From NCBI RefSeq assembly GCF_000278215.1, contig NZ_JH725065.1, positions 252,737-316,736 on the forward strand: 64,000 bases of DNA, in the 5' to 3' direction. Numbering within the stretch: the stretch's first letter is position 1; each line of letters begins with the position of its first letter. The position numbers and the translations under genes were made by a program. Under the pieces are notes generated by a model. That model saw only the letters and a program-made list of their open reading frames with translations, had not been told where the DNA came from and did not search any database. Positions 1-10,279 of the stretch are shown in pieces. Origin of the DNA: Bartonella rattimassiliensis 15908 (GTDB lineage: Bacteria; Pseudomonadota; Alphaproteobacteria; Rhizobiales; Rhizobiaceae).

Positions 1-174
1 TAACTTCTCACTCACAAAACTGCTCAAACCTATTCCTAATTTACCCGCATTGCCTGATAAGTCTGTGGTAAATGGATGTCGTTGATTAATCAACGACATC
101 CATTTACCACAGACTTATCAGGCAATGCGGGTAAATTAGGAATAGGTTTGAGCAGTTTTGTGAGTGAGAAGTTA
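1..174. repeat. Perfect 174-bp palindrome with no spacer (87-bp arms)
   Basis: Bases 1-87 are the exact reverse complement of bases 88-174. The centre is GTTGATT|AATCAAC at 81-94, with no spacer and no mismatch that I can find. Base 1 still pairs with base 174, so the palindrome may continue to the left of the window. The right arm is coding sequence for an autotransporter barrel, so the left arm is an inverted copy of the same gene end. This could be a real inversion or foldback junction, or an assembly artefact at a contig end. Confidence 0.97.
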
Positions 175-261
175 AAGTTATATGGTGAGGCTCATTATGT
201 TAAAGGGCGTAAAATAAAACAGTCTTTTCAGGGTATTTTAGGTGTACGCTATAGTTTCTAA
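88..261 (+). pseudogene. C-terminal fragment of an autotransporter beta-barrel
   Basis: An open frame runs through the right arm of the palindrome to a TAA at 259-261. It encodes a barrel end with alternating hydrophobic strands (GKLGIGLSSFV, KLKLYGEAHYVKG, FQGILGVRYSF) and the C-terminal aromatic residue needed for BAM-dependent outer-membrane insertion. The pattern matches the last strands of Bartonella type V autotransporters of the Iba type. Only about 57 residues are present, and there is no passenger domain or signal peptide. The frame is open back to an ATG at 76, but those first codons come from the opposite palindrome arm and are not native. It is a fragment, and I do not expect it to be functional. 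Family assignment is by pattern recognition. Confidence 0.72.
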
Positions 262-299
262 TGATAGGGCTCTTTTTTGATTGGTTTCAGTATGTAAGG

Positions 300-610
300 G
301 GGAAAACCTAAACATGTAGTGTTTAAGTTTATCTTCTATAAAATACAATATATTGATTTATAATTAAAATTCATCGTTTTTCATGTTGAATGAGAGGCTC
401 GAATATTGTAGGATTCTCTCATTCCAAAACTCTTTTATATTGAAGCGATTAAAATCACTTACTTGTATGTCAAAAGCGGGGTTGGTGTGGGTGTAAAAAT
501 ACTACAAAAATGCTTCTTATGAATCATCTCAAGTGACAAAAACTGTCACAACATTGAAAATATGACGGTGCTGACTTGCCTCTTTTATGAGGCGTGAAAA
601 TGATGCTACT
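300..610 (+). repeat. Integrase-derived repeat, copy A (reverse orientation)
   Basis: Read on the minus strand, this stretch follows the integrase start region and upstream flank at 15620-15900. It contains in order the degenerate 5' coding part (CAAGTCAGCACC near 580), the GATGATTCATAAGAAG start region, a spacer, the 38-bp imperfect palindrome (388-425, arms GAATGAGAG and CTCTCATTC) and the downstream AT-rich flank with ATAAATCAAT. The integrase remnant therefore points to the plus strand, opposite to most other copies. The rest of the 262-755 gap shows no gene. Confidence 0.7.
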
Positions 611-755
611 TAATAGCTTTAATGTTTTTATGATTGACGTAATAGTTATAAGCTTATCATTATTATATATTGATATTATCTTAAAAAATTTATAGAATCC
701 CACCTCCTTTAATATCTTACAAAAGGTATCTTTAGGGAAAATATAAGAACAAAAT

Positions 756-1619
756 CTAACTTAATAGATGTTCTTTTTGAAGCCACTTATGCGTTATTTG
801 GGCATTTTCATCTTGTCCAAGACGGCTGATAAGAAAGGGACTGAGTTTTTTCACTTCTTCTTCCAAAAGATAGGGTGGGTTGATAATAATCATCCCACTG
901 CCATTCATTGTAGGTAGACTTGAATTTTTTCGGATACGCATTTCAAGCTGTAGAATTTTAGGAATTCCTGTTTGATAAAGCGCATGAAGAAAACTTTCAA
1001 TTTCGTTGTCATATTTAACAGGATACCATAAAGCGTAGATCCCTCCAGAAAAACGGCGATAGGCCTTCCTTAATCCCTCAATGAGGCGTGAAAATTCTCC
1101 AGTTTTTTCAAAGGGAGGGTCAACAAAGATAAATCCACGTTTCTCTTTTGGTGGTAAATGAGCACTTAAGGAAAGCCAACCATCCAAATGCAGAACCTTT
1201 GTTTGATAATCGCCAACAAAATTTTTTGCTAAAATACGATAATCTTCATTGTGCAATTCTATTGCAGTGAAGCGGTCTTGTTTCCGTAATAATTGGCGAA
1301 TAAGAATAGGAGATCCAGGATAAAATATCATTTCCTTTTCCCCTTGATTGAGGGCATCAATAATATTACACCATGGACAAAGAAGTTCTTTTAAATCTTC
1401 AGGGATGGGATTTGAAAAAATTCGTTGTACACCTTCATGCCACTCTCCCGTTTTATGTGCTTCTAGAGAAGAGAGGTCATAAATGCCGATTCCTGCATGT
1501 GTATCTATAACGCGAAAAGCTTTTTCTTTGCGTTTGAGATATTCTACAATGCGGGTGACAATAATGTGTTTAAAAACATCAGCAAAATTGCCAGCATGAT
1601 AAATATGCCGATAATTCAT
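756..1619 (-). CDS. rlmJ: 23S rRNA (adenine(2030)-N6)-methyltransferase RlmJ
   Basis: This 287-residue protein methylates A2030 of 23S rRNA with S-adenosylmethionine, a late ribosome maturation step in the cytoplasm. The N-terminal motif HAGNFADVFKH (residues 8-18) is characteristic of the RlmJ/YhiR family. DTHAGIGIYDL (39-49) is the SAM-binding motif I and FVDPPFE (about 165) is the N6-adenine methyltransferase catalytic DPPF-type motif. Length agrees with the family (about 280). The ATG at 1619 starts directly at the conserved NYRH segment. The gene stands alone between two repeat-bearing gaps with no visible operon partner. It looks intact. Confidence 0.93.
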   Translation of the reverse strand: MNYRHIYHAGNFADVFKHIIVTRIVEYLKRKEKAFRVIDTHAGIGIYDLSSLEAHKTGEWHEGVQRIFSNPIPEDLKELLCPWCNIIDALNQGEKEMIFYPGSPILIRQLLRKQDRFTAIELHNEDYRILAKNFVGDYQTKVLHLDGWLSLSAHLPPKEKRGFIFVDPPFEKTGEFSRLIEGLRKAYRRFSGGIYALWYPVKYDNEIESFLHALYQTGIPKILQLEMRIRKNSSLPTMNGSGMIIINPPYLLEEEVKKLSPFLISRLGQDENAQITHKWLQKEHLLS

Positions 1620-2612
1620 GGGGTAAACTTCTATGATATATATAATTGTATTAGATTATTAGCGTAGAATCTTCAAAGTTGATACCCATAAAAATTCCTC
1701 TTGTAGAAATCAAATAATATTCTCATCAAAAAAATATTAATATCATGGAAATATTTATTCACTGGGCCGTTTTTATATGATGAGATATTGAGATTTTAAA
1801 TCTTAATATAAAAGATGAACAGGAAGAAGGCAAACATTTTAATAGAGATATTTGTCATATATCGTAAGAGAAGTTTCTATGAACGCTGCTTCTTCTGAAA
1901 AGGCGATAAAAGACATCAGTTAATGAGAATATATAAGTGAAGTTTGTTGAAAATTTTATAGCTTTCAATTCATTAATAATTTTTTTTGTTTAAAGATTAA
2001 AGAATTTAAAATGCCTGATAAAAACATTGTTATATTCATCAGTTTCTTCTTAAAATGGAGCGTATAAAAGAATGGGTAAAGCAATAGCGTTCTGGTGTTA
2101 TATTTGCTAGCTTTTGTGTTGCCAAAATTCTTGCATTTGAGATGATTCATAAGAAGAGTTTTAGTCCTTCCTTGTATATAATTTCACTCCCCATGGCTCT
2201 CTCTGCTTGTAATATGCAATAGACATGGTTTTGATTGGTTTAATATAAAATAGATTTGAAATGAGATAATCTTACGTTACTCAGGAGTTTAATTCAATTT
2301 AAATAATGATAAATTATCTTTAAAAACAATGTATTATCTAATTTCACTATTGTTTTTTCTCTTAAAAAGTCTATTCTCTTATCATTATGGGTTTCCTCTT
2401 CCAATTATTTTTAATAAATCAATGGGGTGCGTTCATAAAGCTGTCTTAAATAACAACTCTCATATTTTTTATGAAAGGTAGGTACTCTAAAATCATATTT
2501 TATGCTATAATATGTTATTTATGGACAAAAAATACTAAAGATATAAATAATCATTATTCAGTAAAAAGAACATCTAATTAAAGCAAACAAAAAACATTTC
2601 TTGATAAATGGA
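1620..2612. other. Non-coding gap with decayed repeat copy B
   Basis: About 1 kb of very AT-rich DNA separates rlmJ from uvrC. Apart from the integrase-derived repeat at about 2040-2340, I see no gene, RNA or clear terminator. A short minus-strand frame at 1965-2150 lies inside the repeat and is not a credible gene. Confidence 0.6.
2040..2340 (-). repeat. Integrase-derived repeat, copy B
   Basis: The stretch aligns by eye with 15615-15900: an AAGCAATAGCG stretch matching AAGCCAGCACC, then GTTGCCAAAATTCTTGCATT matching the integrase 5' codons, GATGATTCATAAGAAGAG (the start region), TTTTAGTCCTTCCTTGTATA matching TTTTTAGTCCTTTCTTATATA, then the flank and the 38-bp palindrome at 2258-2295. The right arm of this palindrome has diverged (GTTTAATTC), so it is a degraded copy. 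The coding part has no open frame. Confidence 0.8.
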
Positions 2613-4592
2613 ATGATCCTGAAAAATAATACAAATTATCTACCAATTGAACAAGAAAAGCTTTCTTTTCTCTTTAATCTTTCATGGAACAATGCCAATC
2701 AAAGCAATGAGAAAAATCAATTCCAAGGTGTCAAATTCATACAAGAGTTTGTGAAACACCTTCCACATAAACCAGGGGTTTACCGGATGATTGGTAAAAA
2801 TGGCGATATTCTCTATGTTGGCAAAGCCCGTAATCTCAAAAAACGCGTTTCGAACTATACACGTGAACAAGGGCACAATAATCGTATTACCCGCATGATT
2901 CGTGCAACATATCATATGGAATTTATCGTTACCCACACAGAAACAGAAGCACTCCTTTTAGAAGCTAATCTTATCAAGAGATTGCATCCATATTTTAACG
3001 TATTACTCCGCGATGATAAAAGCTTCCCTTACATTATGATTACCAATGATCATAGAGTACCTGCACTTTACAAACATCGTGGTGCTCGAACACGAAAAGC
3101 CCATTATTTTGGTCCTTTTGCCTCTGTTGGCGCGGTGACACAAACAGTTCATGTTTTACAGCGCGCTTTTTTATTACGAACCTGTACCGATGCAGTTTTT
3201 GAAAACCGTACGCGTCCTTGTTTGCTTTATCAAATTAAGCGATGTTCTGCACCTTGCACCCATGAAATTAATGACAGTGATTATAAAAAACTGGTAAGAG
3301 AAGCAAAAGCATGTCTTTCGGGAAAAAATAAATCCGTTAAAAATGATATGGTTCAAGCTATGCATAAAGCCGCAGAAAATCTTGATTTTGAACAAGCAGC
3401 TTTCTATCGTGACCGCTTATCAGCCCTTGCTCACATACAGGGCCATCAAGGTATTAATCCTCAAACGATAAAAGAAGCGGATGTCTTTGCAATTGCACAA
3501 AAAGAAGGAATGACCTGTATTCAAGTATTCTTTTTTCGCATGGGGCAAAATTGGGGAAACTGTGCCTATTTTCCTAAAGCAGATTCTTCTTTTTCCTCTA
3601 CGGAAATTTTAGCGAGTTTTCTTGCTCAATTTTACGATGATAAACCGCTTCCAAAAAGCATCCTTGTATCTGAAGAAATTCAAGAAAAGGCACTTCTTAC
3701 AGAAGCATTGAGTCTCAAAGCAAATCGCAAAATATCTCTCTCTTTCCCCAAGAAGGGTGAACGGAAAACGCTTATTAATCATGCCTACCTCAACGCTCAT
3801 GAAGCACTTGAACATAAGCTTGCTGAAACAGTCACCCATACAAAATTGCTTCAAGGTCTTGCTGAAACATTTCAACTGCCCTTTCCACCACGCCGTATAG
3901 AAGTCTATGATAATTCTCATATTATGGGAACCGATGCTGTAGGTGCAATGATTGTTGCTGGCCAAATGGGGTTTGTTAAAAATCAATATCGCAAATTTAA
4001 CATTTGCTCAACAGATATTACGCCTGGCGATGATTTTGGCATGATGAAAGAAGTTATTAAACGAAGATTTTCACGTCTTATCAAAGAACATAATTTGCCA
4101 AATAAAAATCATGACATACAAGATAATGACCTTTTTCCCATTTGGCCTGATCTTATATTAATAGATGGTGGTGAAGGACAAATCAATAGTGTTCATGCAA
4201 TACTTGCTGAATTACAATTAAATAATCTCTTCACAGTTGTTGGAATCGCCAAAGGTGCTGATCGGAATGCGGGACGTGAACGATTTTTTATAAAAGGCAT
4301 CCTCCCCTTTACACTTCCCCCCCGTGATCCTATCCTTTATTTTTTGCAACGTCTACGTGATGAAGCACACCGTTTTGCAATTGGAACGCATAGAATAAAA
4401 CGAAAAAAAACAACATTCAAAAATCCACTTGATGAAATCGAAAATATCGGGCCAACAAGAAAACGTGCGTTGCTTCATCATTTTGGAAGTGCCAAGACTA
4501 TTGCTGGTGCCTCGCTGGAAGATTTGAAAAAAGTTACGGGAATCTCTATGACAATTGCACAAAAAATTCATAATCATTTTCATGAAAAATAG
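2613..4592 (+). CDS. uvrC: Excinuclease ABC subunit C
   Basis: UvrC makes the 3' and 5' incisions around bulky lesions bound by UvrA-UvrB in nucleotide excision repair. The N-terminal GIY-YIG nuclease domain spans about residues 50-130 ([19 protein letters not shown]). A UVR motif that contacts UvrB lies near residues 240-275 ([17 protein letters not shown]). The RNase-H-like second nuclease domain has [16 protein letters not shown] and [10 protein letters not shown]. Tandem helix-hairpin-helix motifs close the protein ([16 protein letters not shown]). The frame is open to a TTG at 2601; I prefer the ATG at 2613 (659 residues). The first roughly 45 residues are extra compared with many UvrC proteins, and a later start is possible. 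pgsA follows 72 bases downstream, a usual alphaproteobacterial pairing. Confidence 0.95.
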   Translation: MILKNNTNYLPIEQEKLSFLFNLSWNNANQSNEKNQFQGVKFIQEFVKHLPHKPGVYRMIGKNGDILYVGKARNLKKRVSNYTREQGHNNRITRMIRATYHMEFIVTHTETEALLLEANLIKRLHPYFNVLLRDDKSFPYIMITNDHRVPALYKHRGARTRKAHYFGPFASVGAVTQTVHVLQRAFLLRTCTDAVFENRTRPCLLYQIKRCSAPCTHEINDSDYKKLVREAKACLSGKNKSVKNDMVQAMHKAAENLDFEQAAFYRDRLSALAHIQGHQGINPQTIKEADVFAIAQKEGMTCIQVFFFRMGQNWGNCAYFPKADSSFSSTEILASFLAQFYDDKPLPKSILVSEEIQEKALLTEALSLKANRKISLSFPKKGERKTLINHAYLNAHEALEHKLAETVTHTKLLQGLAETFQLPFPPRRIEVYDNSHIMGTDAVGAMIVAGQMGFVKNQYRKFNICSTDITPGDDFGMMKEVIKRRFSRLIKEHNLPNKNHDIQDNDLFPIWPDLILIDGGEGQINSVHAILAELQLNNLFTVVGIAKGADRNAGRERFFIKGILPFTLPPRDPILYFLQRLRDEAHRFAIGTHRIKRKKTTFKNPLDEIENIGPTRKRALLHHFGSAKTIAGASLEDLKKVTGISMTIAQKIHNHFHEK

Positions 4593-4664
4593 GCTTGTTT
4601 CATAACCGTAGCCTTGTTACGTTCAGGAAATATATTCTCGTTCACCAGAATTGAAAATGGCTCT

Positions 4665-5246
4665 ATGAAAAATCATACTTTTTCTTTTCCAAATCTTTTA
4701 ACTTATGCACGAATTGTTGCAGTACCAATGGTTGTTGCGTGCTTTTTTGTAGAAGGACGTCTACAATCGAGTGATATCGCACGCTGGATTGCAGTTTCCA
4801 TTTTTGTCGGTGCATCCATTACTGACTTTTTTGATGGTTACCTCGCACGTATTTGGGAACAAACATCCAATATTGGTCGCATGTTAGATCCAATTGCCGA
4901 TAAACTTCTCGTCTCTGCTTGCTTGCTCTTGCTTGCTGCAGATACTACCATCGCTGGATGGACTCTATGGGCAGCCATTATCATTCTTTGCCGAGAAATT
5001 CTTGTATCAGGATTACGTGAATATTTAGCTGAATTAAAAGTGAGTGTTCCTGTCTCTCGTCTTGCAAAGTGGAAAACTTTTGTACAGATGATCGCTATTG
5101 TATTTCTTTTAGCAGGGCCGGCCGGTAATAGAATTCTCCCTTATACGGTGGAATTTGGCATTACTATGCTGTGGATTGCTGCTATCCTTACATTGTGGAC
5201 AGGATGGGATTATTTTCGTGCAGGTTTAAAACACGTGATCTCATGA
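4665..5246 (+). CDS. pgsA: CDP-diacylglycerol-glycerol-3-phosphate 3-phosphatidyltransferase
   Basis: PgsA transfers the phosphatidyl group of CDP-diacylglycerol to glycerol 3-phosphate, the committed step to phosphatidylglycerol and cardiolipin, in the inner membrane. The CDP-alcohol phosphotransferase signature is complete: D-x2-DG-x2-AR-x8-G-x3-D-x3-D is seen as TDFFDGYLARIWEQ followed by NIGRMLDPIADK. Four or five hydrophobic segments are visible. The frame is open to a TTG at 4614, but the ATG at 4665 gives 193 residues and the typical FPNLLTYARI start. It probably shares a transcript with uvrC. In many alphaproteobacteria moaD and moaE follow; here they do not. Confidence 0.93.
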   Translation: MKNHTFSFPNLLTYARIVAVPMVVACFFVEGRLQSSDIARWIAVSIFVGASITDFFDGYLARIWEQTSNIGRMLDPIADKLLVSACLLLLAADTTIAGWTLWAAIIILCREILVSGLREYLAELKVSVPVSRLAKWKTFVQMIAIVFLLAGPAGNRILPYTVEFGITMLWIAAILTLWTGWDYFRAGLKHVIS

Positions 5247-5559
5247 AATAGTATGTAGATTTATAACGATAATCTATCTCAACTTAAGCGAAAAAAGAGA
5301 TCTCGTAAAATTTCCTTATTTAAAATCTATTTACGATGAAACAATTAAAATACTTCTTTTGCATCCCATAAATGAAGCTAGCATATAGATAAAAGTTCTT
5401 TAAGAAGAGAGCTGATCTGCTTTTTCGCAAAAGCAATCACAGCATTAAAAGCTGAAAAAAATGCTGAATCTACATATTCGTTCAGAAAAATTTATAATCT
5501 CGTAAACAAAAAACCCGAAATATAACGTTTCAGGTTTTTGCTTTTTATTTATGCTTTTA
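5247..5559. other. Convergent gap between pgsA and ndk
   Basis: These 313 bases lie between two convergent genes and hold only the ndk terminator at 5508-5539. I see no further gene or RNA. Confidence 0.6.
5508..5539 (-). terminator. Rho-independent terminator of ndk
   Basis: Read on the minus strand, AAAAACCTGAAA, a 7-base loop and TTTCGGGTTTTTT form a stem with one G-U pair followed by a U run, 20 bases after the ndk stop. The A-rich left arm means it could also act on transcripts arriving from pgsA. Confidence 0.8.
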
Positions 5560-5982
5560 TTAACCAACAATTTCTATTTCAGAAAACCAAAAAGCGATTT
5601 CTGTTTTTGCTGTTTCACTACTATCGGATCCATGGACGGAATTTTCGCCGATTGACAAAGCATGAACCTTACGAATTGTTCCTTCTTCTGCATTACTAGG
5701 GTTTGTAGCCCCCATTACCTCACGGTTTTTGGCTATTGCATTTTCGCCTTCTAGAACCTGGACAACTGTTGGAGCAGAAGACATAAATTCAACCAATTCA
5801 TTAAAAAAAGGGCGTTCTTTATGAACAGCATAAAAATTTTCAGCCTCACGTTTACTCATCCACACACGTTTAGATGCAATAATACGCAACCCAGCGTCTT
5901 CCAACATTTTCGTAATTGCACCAGTCAAATTACGACGCGTTGCATCTGGTTTAATCATTGAAAAAGTACGCTCTAAAGCCAT
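5560..5982 (-). CDS. ndk: Nucleoside diphosphate kinase
   Basis: Ndk equalises nucleoside triphosphate pools by transferring the gamma phosphate from ATP to NDPs through a phosphohistidine. The active-site motif NSVHGSDS is present, with catalytic His117. [11 protein letters not shown] opens the protein as in the whole family, and the C-terminal [10 protein letters not shown] closes the usual 140 residues. The ATG at 5982 is preceded by AAAGGTGAC on the coding strand, a good ribosome-binding site. It is a single gene with its own terminator and appears intact. Confidence 0.97.
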   Translation of the reverse strand: MALERTFSMIKPDATRRNLTGAITKMLEDAGLRIIASKRVWMSKREAENFYAVHKERPFFNELVEFMSSAPTVVQVLEGENAIAKNREVMGATNPSNAEEGTIRKVHALSIGENSVHGSDSSETAKTEIAFWFSEIEIVG

Positions 5983-7415
5983 TTAGTCACCTTTATTTTA
6001 TTTATAACATTCTTTGACTCTTTGACTATAGCGAGCAAGCAACCCTTTGCCAAGTTACGTTGCAAAAATCTACATAAATTCTTAAAAACATAAAATTAAC
6101 TGTAAAAAAAAATTTCAATAAAAATAGATATACCTGCAATGCTCATCCCATTATAAAAGTGCTACTGCTTCTCAGAAAATGTTGAATCCTTTAATTATAC
6201 TCTCAAACATTTCCCATAAAATTTACCATTTAAGCAATAAAAAGTTAGAAGAAAAATCCAACATGCAAAATATATCTTTTATGAAAGCTTCATTTTTAAC
6301 GAGATATATCTTAAAGCTCGCCACCTCCATTTTACGACAGCGTCTGTGAAGGATATAAGGAGTAAAGCCCTCTTGAATAATATAAAGCTTATAAAGCCCC
6401 CTCATCTTTACGCTTAATAAAGAAGTAAGTCACCAGCACCATCCCACTATTGACAGATTTGTAAGAGTCTTTAAGTGAATGAATCCCATTAACTGGAGCG
6501 CAAGCTTTACATTGCAAGTTATCTCAATAGAATGAGTGATTTTTAATTGCCGGAAGCAGCTTTCTCTATCTCTAACATATATTATTTAGCAGCTCAATAT
6601 TGGGGTATTTTTGTAAATAAAGACTAGAATAAAGGATTCTTGTTGCATGGATTATGCTTCGATGACATGCTTTTGATTGAATGTGATTTGATATTCATGG
6701 GCATTTTGTTTTCGATATTGAGATATGTTAAGCACATGATATTCTAAGGACGCGTGCACAGGATTTGGAGATGTGTAATAGCTAGGGCATACAGCTCTGC
6801 TCAGAGGACTGGTTCATAAAGTGCATTTTTACCTCTTTTTTCTATTCGTTTTTATTTACGCACTAACTTTTTGATCGAATGCGATGATGGCTCGTATTAT
6901 TTATGAAACGCTGATAGAGTTCCTACCAATGTGAAGAGTAAATGCCATCCGTAGAGATGGTCGTTTTTAAAGAGATTTATGATGTATAAAGAAAATTTTT
7001 TAGATTGAATACGTGAAGTTTTTTGACATCATGTTATAATTTTTCATTACTAACGATAATTTTGAAGAAATGTTTGTAATTGTACATATCAAATTGTTTT
7101 AAAATAAAAAAACGGAATATTATGGACAGCATTTGCAGGGACGAGGAGCAGTTTTAAGAGATCAGATGAAATTATTTTAGAAAAGCTTTTAAGCCTTTTG
7201 CATTTTGTATGAAACGGTTTATCATTTTTGAATGGTTTGTATAATAACAGCTAAACAGTGATGAGAGGATAAAAGATTCTTTTACACTAATAAAGTGTGT
7301 GATTGCTTTTAAGTTGAGAAAAAAATATTATAAGTAAGATACGATATTTGATATATTCTTCAGAGGAAGCATGAATAAGTGAAATCGAATTGAAAGCATA
7401 GAATTAGAGAGAGTA
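5983..7415. other. 1.4-kb non-coding gap with repeat copy C
   Basis: There is no believable gene between ndk and tatA. The stretch at 6225-6560 is a decayed integrase-derived copy. A small hairpin CCATC-CGTAGA-GATGG followed by TCGTTTTT lies near 6947-6970 and could be a weak terminator or the relic of one. The rest is degenerate AT-rich sequence. Confidence 0.55.
6225..6560 (-). repeat. Integrase-derived repeat, copy C (decayed integrase 5' end)
   Basis: At 6298-6420 the order AGATATATCTTAAAG, CATTTTACGACAGCGTC, then CATCTTTACGCTTA and CACCAGCACCATC follows the integrase 5' region at 15535-15650 base for base with scattered changes. At protein level the minus-strand frame here (YILHRRCRKME) lines up with YTIHGRRREMG of the longer copy. 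No functional frame remains. The upstream flank (about 6450-6560) is recognisable only weakly, and I see no clear 38-bp palindrome in it. Confidence 0.72.
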
Positions 7416-7727
7416 ATGGGTAATATTTTTTCACCAGCACATTTAATTGTAATTTTATTGCTTATTTTTGTGCTTTTCGGGCGCGGTAAGATTTCTGAAT
7501 TAATGGGCGATGTTGCTAAGGGAATTAAAGCTTTCAAAAAGAATATGAAGGAAGAAGAGGGAAGCATTGAGAATAAAGTTGAAATAGCTGATATTTCTCA
7601 AATAATTGATAAAAAATTTCAATCATCTCAGCCGTTATCGGTAAAACATCCAGCAACAGGTAGAAAGGTGTCTTCTGACACTAAAGGAGGCAAGGCATCT
7701 GTTGCTAAAAAACAGCGTGTCAAATAA
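7416..7727 (+). CDS. tatA: Sec-independent protein translocase subunit TatA
   Basis: TatA assembles into the pore or membrane-weakening element of the twin-arginine pathway, which exports folded proteins across the inner membrane. A single N-terminal membrane helix (about residues 8-23) ends in the diagnostic [20 protein letters not shown], which is the FG hinge plus amphipathic helix. A charged, disordered tail follows. At 103 residues it is slightly long for TatA, as is common in rhizobial relatives. It starts the tatA-tatB-tatC unit; tatB follows 54 bases later. GAGAGAG just upstream serves as the ribosome-binding site. Confidence 0.94.
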   Translation: MGNIFSPAHLIVILLLIFVLFGRGKISELMGDVAKGIKAFKKNMKEEEGSIENKVEIADISQIIDKKFQSSQPLSVKHPATGRKVSSDTKGGKASVAKKQRVK

Positions 7728-7781
7728 CAAAAACATAATTATCAATATGCATTATTTTTATGAGGAAGTCGAGTATAAGCG

Positions 7782-8123
7782 ATGTTTGGGATTGATGGAC
7801 CAGAGTTTCTCGTAATTTTACTTGTTCTTATCATTGTCATTGGACCTAAAGATTTGCCTAAGATACTCAAAGCAATAGCAAAGGTAAGAACTTATATGCG
7901 TTCAACAGCAAATGAACTTCGTCGCCAGTTTGATGATGTAATAAGCCAAATCGAACTCGATAATTTACAAAAAACATATTCGGATATTAACGATCTTAAT
8001 CCAAGCAAGCAGTTGACAGAGACTTTTGATACCATACAGGATGCCGTAGAAGATATCCATGATAGTTTTGATGTTAAGATAATACGCCATAAATCAGAAA
8101 TAGATAAAGAAGATATATCATGA
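7782..8123 (+). CDS. tatB: Sec-independent protein translocase subunit TatB
   Basis: TatB forms the receptor complex with TatC that binds twin-arginine signal peptides. The N-terminus MFGIDGPEFLVILLVLIIVI is typical of TatB, followed by GPKDLPKILKAIAKVRTYMR, the TatB version of the hinge and amphipathic helix. The remaining roughly 65 residues are acidic and probably helical. At 113 residues it is short for TatB (often 140-200). Its stop overlaps the tatC start by four bases (ATGA at 8120-8123), which implies translational coupling. Confidence 0.93.
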   Translation: MFGIDGPEFLVILLVLIIVIGPKDLPKILKAIAKVRTYMRSTANELRRQFDDVISQIELDNLQKTYSDINDLNPSKQLTETFDTIQDAVEDIHDSFDVKIIRHKSEIDKEDIS

Positions 8124-8902
8124 ATGCTGAGAAAGATGAAGTTGAAATCAACATGGCGCCACTTTTAGAACATTTAATTGAACTTCGTCAGCGAATTCTT
8201 GCTGCTTTGGTTGCATTTTTGCTCGCTTTTATGATGTGTTTTTTTGTTAAAGATTATATCTTAAATTTTTTATTATGGCCGTATCAGTGGGCAATGAAAA
8301 TAGCAGGGAATGATCTTGAGAATATTCGTTTGCAATCAACACAAGTATGGGAAACTTTTTTAACAAAGATGAAACTTACTGCTTTTGGGGGGATTATTTT
8401 ATCTTTTCCCTACACGGCTTTTCAGTTTTATCGTTTTATTGCACCAGGGCTTTATAAAAATGAGCGTATGGCTTTTTTACCATTTTTCATTGGTGGTCCT
8501 ATTTTATTTTGTATTGGGGGAGCATTTGTTTATGCACTATTGGCGCCAATAATACTATGGTTTAGCCTTTCTCAACAATTTCTTCCAGATATTCATTTAA
8601 GAATAGATTTTATAGTGCGTATTTCTGATTATTTAAGCTTTATGACATCGTTTATCCTAATTTTTGGTTTGATTTTTCAATTACCTCTTATCGTTAGTTT
8701 TTTAACGAAAATTGGACTTTTAACATCTCATGATTTGGTATCTAAACGAAAATGGGCTATTTTGCTCTCTTTTATTATTGCGGCAATAATAACCCCTTCG
8801 GATCTTTTCACAATGTTTGCAGTGGCTTTACCAGCGATAGCACTTTACGAGATCTCAATTTTAATTATTTGTGGTATAGAAAAGAGAAGAAAATCCGCTT
8901 AA
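8120..8902 (+). CDS. tatC: Sec-independent protein translocase subunit TatC
   Basis: TatC is the six-helix membrane protein that recognises the twin-arginine signal. The family signature near the N-terminus, MAPLLEHLIELRQRI, is clear (residues about 12-26), and the first periplasmic region is followed by FPYTAFQFYRFIAPGLYKNER, the conserved FE/Q..FI.PGL motif. Six hydrophobic helices can be counted, ending in LSFIIAAIITPSDLFTMFAVALP, another family landmark. The 260-residue length is normal. It overlaps tatB and is followed 77 bases later by serS. Confidence 0.96.
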   Translation: MNAEKDEVEINMAPLLEHLIELRQRILAALVAFLLAFMMCFFVKDYILNFLLWPYQWAMKIAGNDLENIRLQSTQVWETFLTKMKLTAFGGIILSFPYTAFQFYRFIAPGLYKNERMAFLPFFIGGPILFCIGGAFVYALLAPIILWFSLSQQFLPDIHLRIDFIVRISDYLSFMTSFILIFGLIFQLPLIVSFLTKIGLLTSHDLVSKRKWAILLSFIIAAIITPSDLFTMFAVALPAIALYEISILIICGIEKRRKSA

Positions 8903-8979
8903 GAAAAATGTATAACCTTCTACTATAAGATAATGAATAAAAATAATATAGAATAAAAACAATAAAATGAGGAATTTTG

Positions 8980-10257
8980 ATGCTTGATATTAAGTGGATT
9001 CGTGAAAATCCTGAGAAATTAGATAAAGCCCTCATAAATAGAGGTCTTGAACCCCAGGCAGAAAGGGTAATACAACTTGATATTGCACGTCGATCACATG
9101 TTGCTAAGGTGCAATTGGCGCAGGAACGTCGCAACACTGTTTCAAAAGAAATAGGACAAGCTTTAGCTATTTCTGATCAGCAAATGGTTGAACGCCTTAG
9201 AGCTGAAGTTGAAGAGATTAAAGTCTTTCTTTCTTCTGCAACAGCAGAAGAAAAACAGCTGACGGATAGTCTTGAAAAACTTCTTTCAGCACTTCCAAAT
9301 ATTCCATTGGATGATGTTCCAGAAGGCAAAGATGAAAGCGATAATGTTGTCATTCGACATTTTGGTATACCACCAACATTTAATTTTACACCAAAGGAGC
9401 ATTTTGATCTTGGTCAAAATCTCCAGCAGATGAATTTTGAGCGGGCTAGTCGTATGTCTGGAACACGTTTTACAGTGCTTTCAGGAGCATTGGCACGTTT
9501 AGAGCGAGCATTGGGACAATTTATGCTTGATGTGCATGTGAATGAGCATGGTTATACAGAAGTTTCTGTACCTTTTCTTGTTCGTGATGAGATTGTTTAC
9601 GGAGCAGCACAATTACCGAAGTTTGCTGAAGATCTTTTTCAGACAACAGATGGTCGATGGCTTATTTCTACAGCAGAAGTGCCATTAACCAATTTGGTCA
9701 ACGATGAAATTCTTGAAATATCAGATTTGCCACTGCGATTTTCTTCTTTGTCTCCCTGTTTTCGTTCAGAGGCAGGAGCTGCTGGTCGTGATACGCGCGG
9801 TATGTTGCGTCAGCACCAATTTTGGAAGGTGGAAATGGTTTCGATTACCAGTGAGGAGCAGTCTTTAATTGAGTTGGAGCGTATGACAGAATGTGCAGAA
9901 GATATATTAAAACGGCTGTGTTTACCTTTTCGCACAGTGGTTCTTTCTACGGGAGATATGGGATTTGCGGCACGTAAAACCTATGACATCGAGGTTTGGC
10001 TTCCTGGTCAAGAGTGTTATCGTGAAATTTCTAGCTGTTCAGTTTGTGGAGATTTTCAAGGTCGTCGTATGAATGCTCGCTATCGTAAAGAAGGCGATAA
10101 AAAATTGCATTTTGTTCATAGCCTTAATGGATCTGGTACAGCTGTAGGCCGTTGTCTTATTGCAGTTCTTGAAAATTATCAACAGGTTGATGGATCAATT
10201 ATTGTTCCAGATGTTTTACAACCCTATATGGGAGGTATGCATTGTATTACTGCTTAA
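8980..10257 (+). CDS. serS: Serine-tRNA ligase
   Basis: SerS charges tRNA-Ser (and tRNA-Sec where present) with serine. The N-terminal coiled-coil arm that grips the tRNA covers about residues 30-100. The class II core follows: motif 2 is seen as [20 protein letters not shown], with FWKVE next, and motif 3 as [33 protein letters not shown] lies between them. I use the ATG at 8980 rather than the TTG one codon earlier because GAGG at 8969-8972 is well spaced for it. The protein has 425 residues, normal for the family. tatC-serS adjacency is typical for Rhizobiales. Confidence 0.97.
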   Translation: MLDIKWIRENPEKLDKALINRGLEPQAERVIQLDIARRSHVAKVQLAQERRNTVSKEIGQALAISDQQMVERLRAEVEEIKVFLSSATAEEKQLTDSLEKLLSALPNIPLDDVPEGKDESDNVVIRHFGIPPTFNFTPKEHFDLGQNLQQMNFERASRMSGTRFTVLSGALARLERALGQFMLDVHVNEHGYTEVSVPFLVRDEIVYGAAQLPKFAEDLFQTTDGRWLISTAEVPLTNLVNDEILEISDLPLRFSSLSPCFRSEAGAAGRDTRGMLRQHQFWKVEMVSITSEEQSLIELERMTECAEDILKRLCLPFRTVVLSTGDMGFAARKTYDIEVWLPGQECYREISSCSVCGDFQGRRMNARYRKEGDKKLHFVHSLNGSGTAVGRCLIAVLENYQQVDGSIIVPDVLQPYMGGMHCITA

Positions 10258-10279
10258 TTTTGTGGAAAGGGAGGATAAT

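Noticed and set aside
1965-2150. 61-codon minus-strand frame
   Set aside because: Lies within decayed repeat copy B; it shows no similarity to the integrase frame and no start site.
6548-6575. GCCGGAAGCAGC resembling the SRP RNA core
   Set aside because: The full conserved core and the surrounding stem are absent; only a chance short match.
7023-7042. TTGACA and TATAAT close together upstream of tatA
   Set aside because: The spacer is only 6 bases, far from the 16-18 needed for a sigma-70 promoter.
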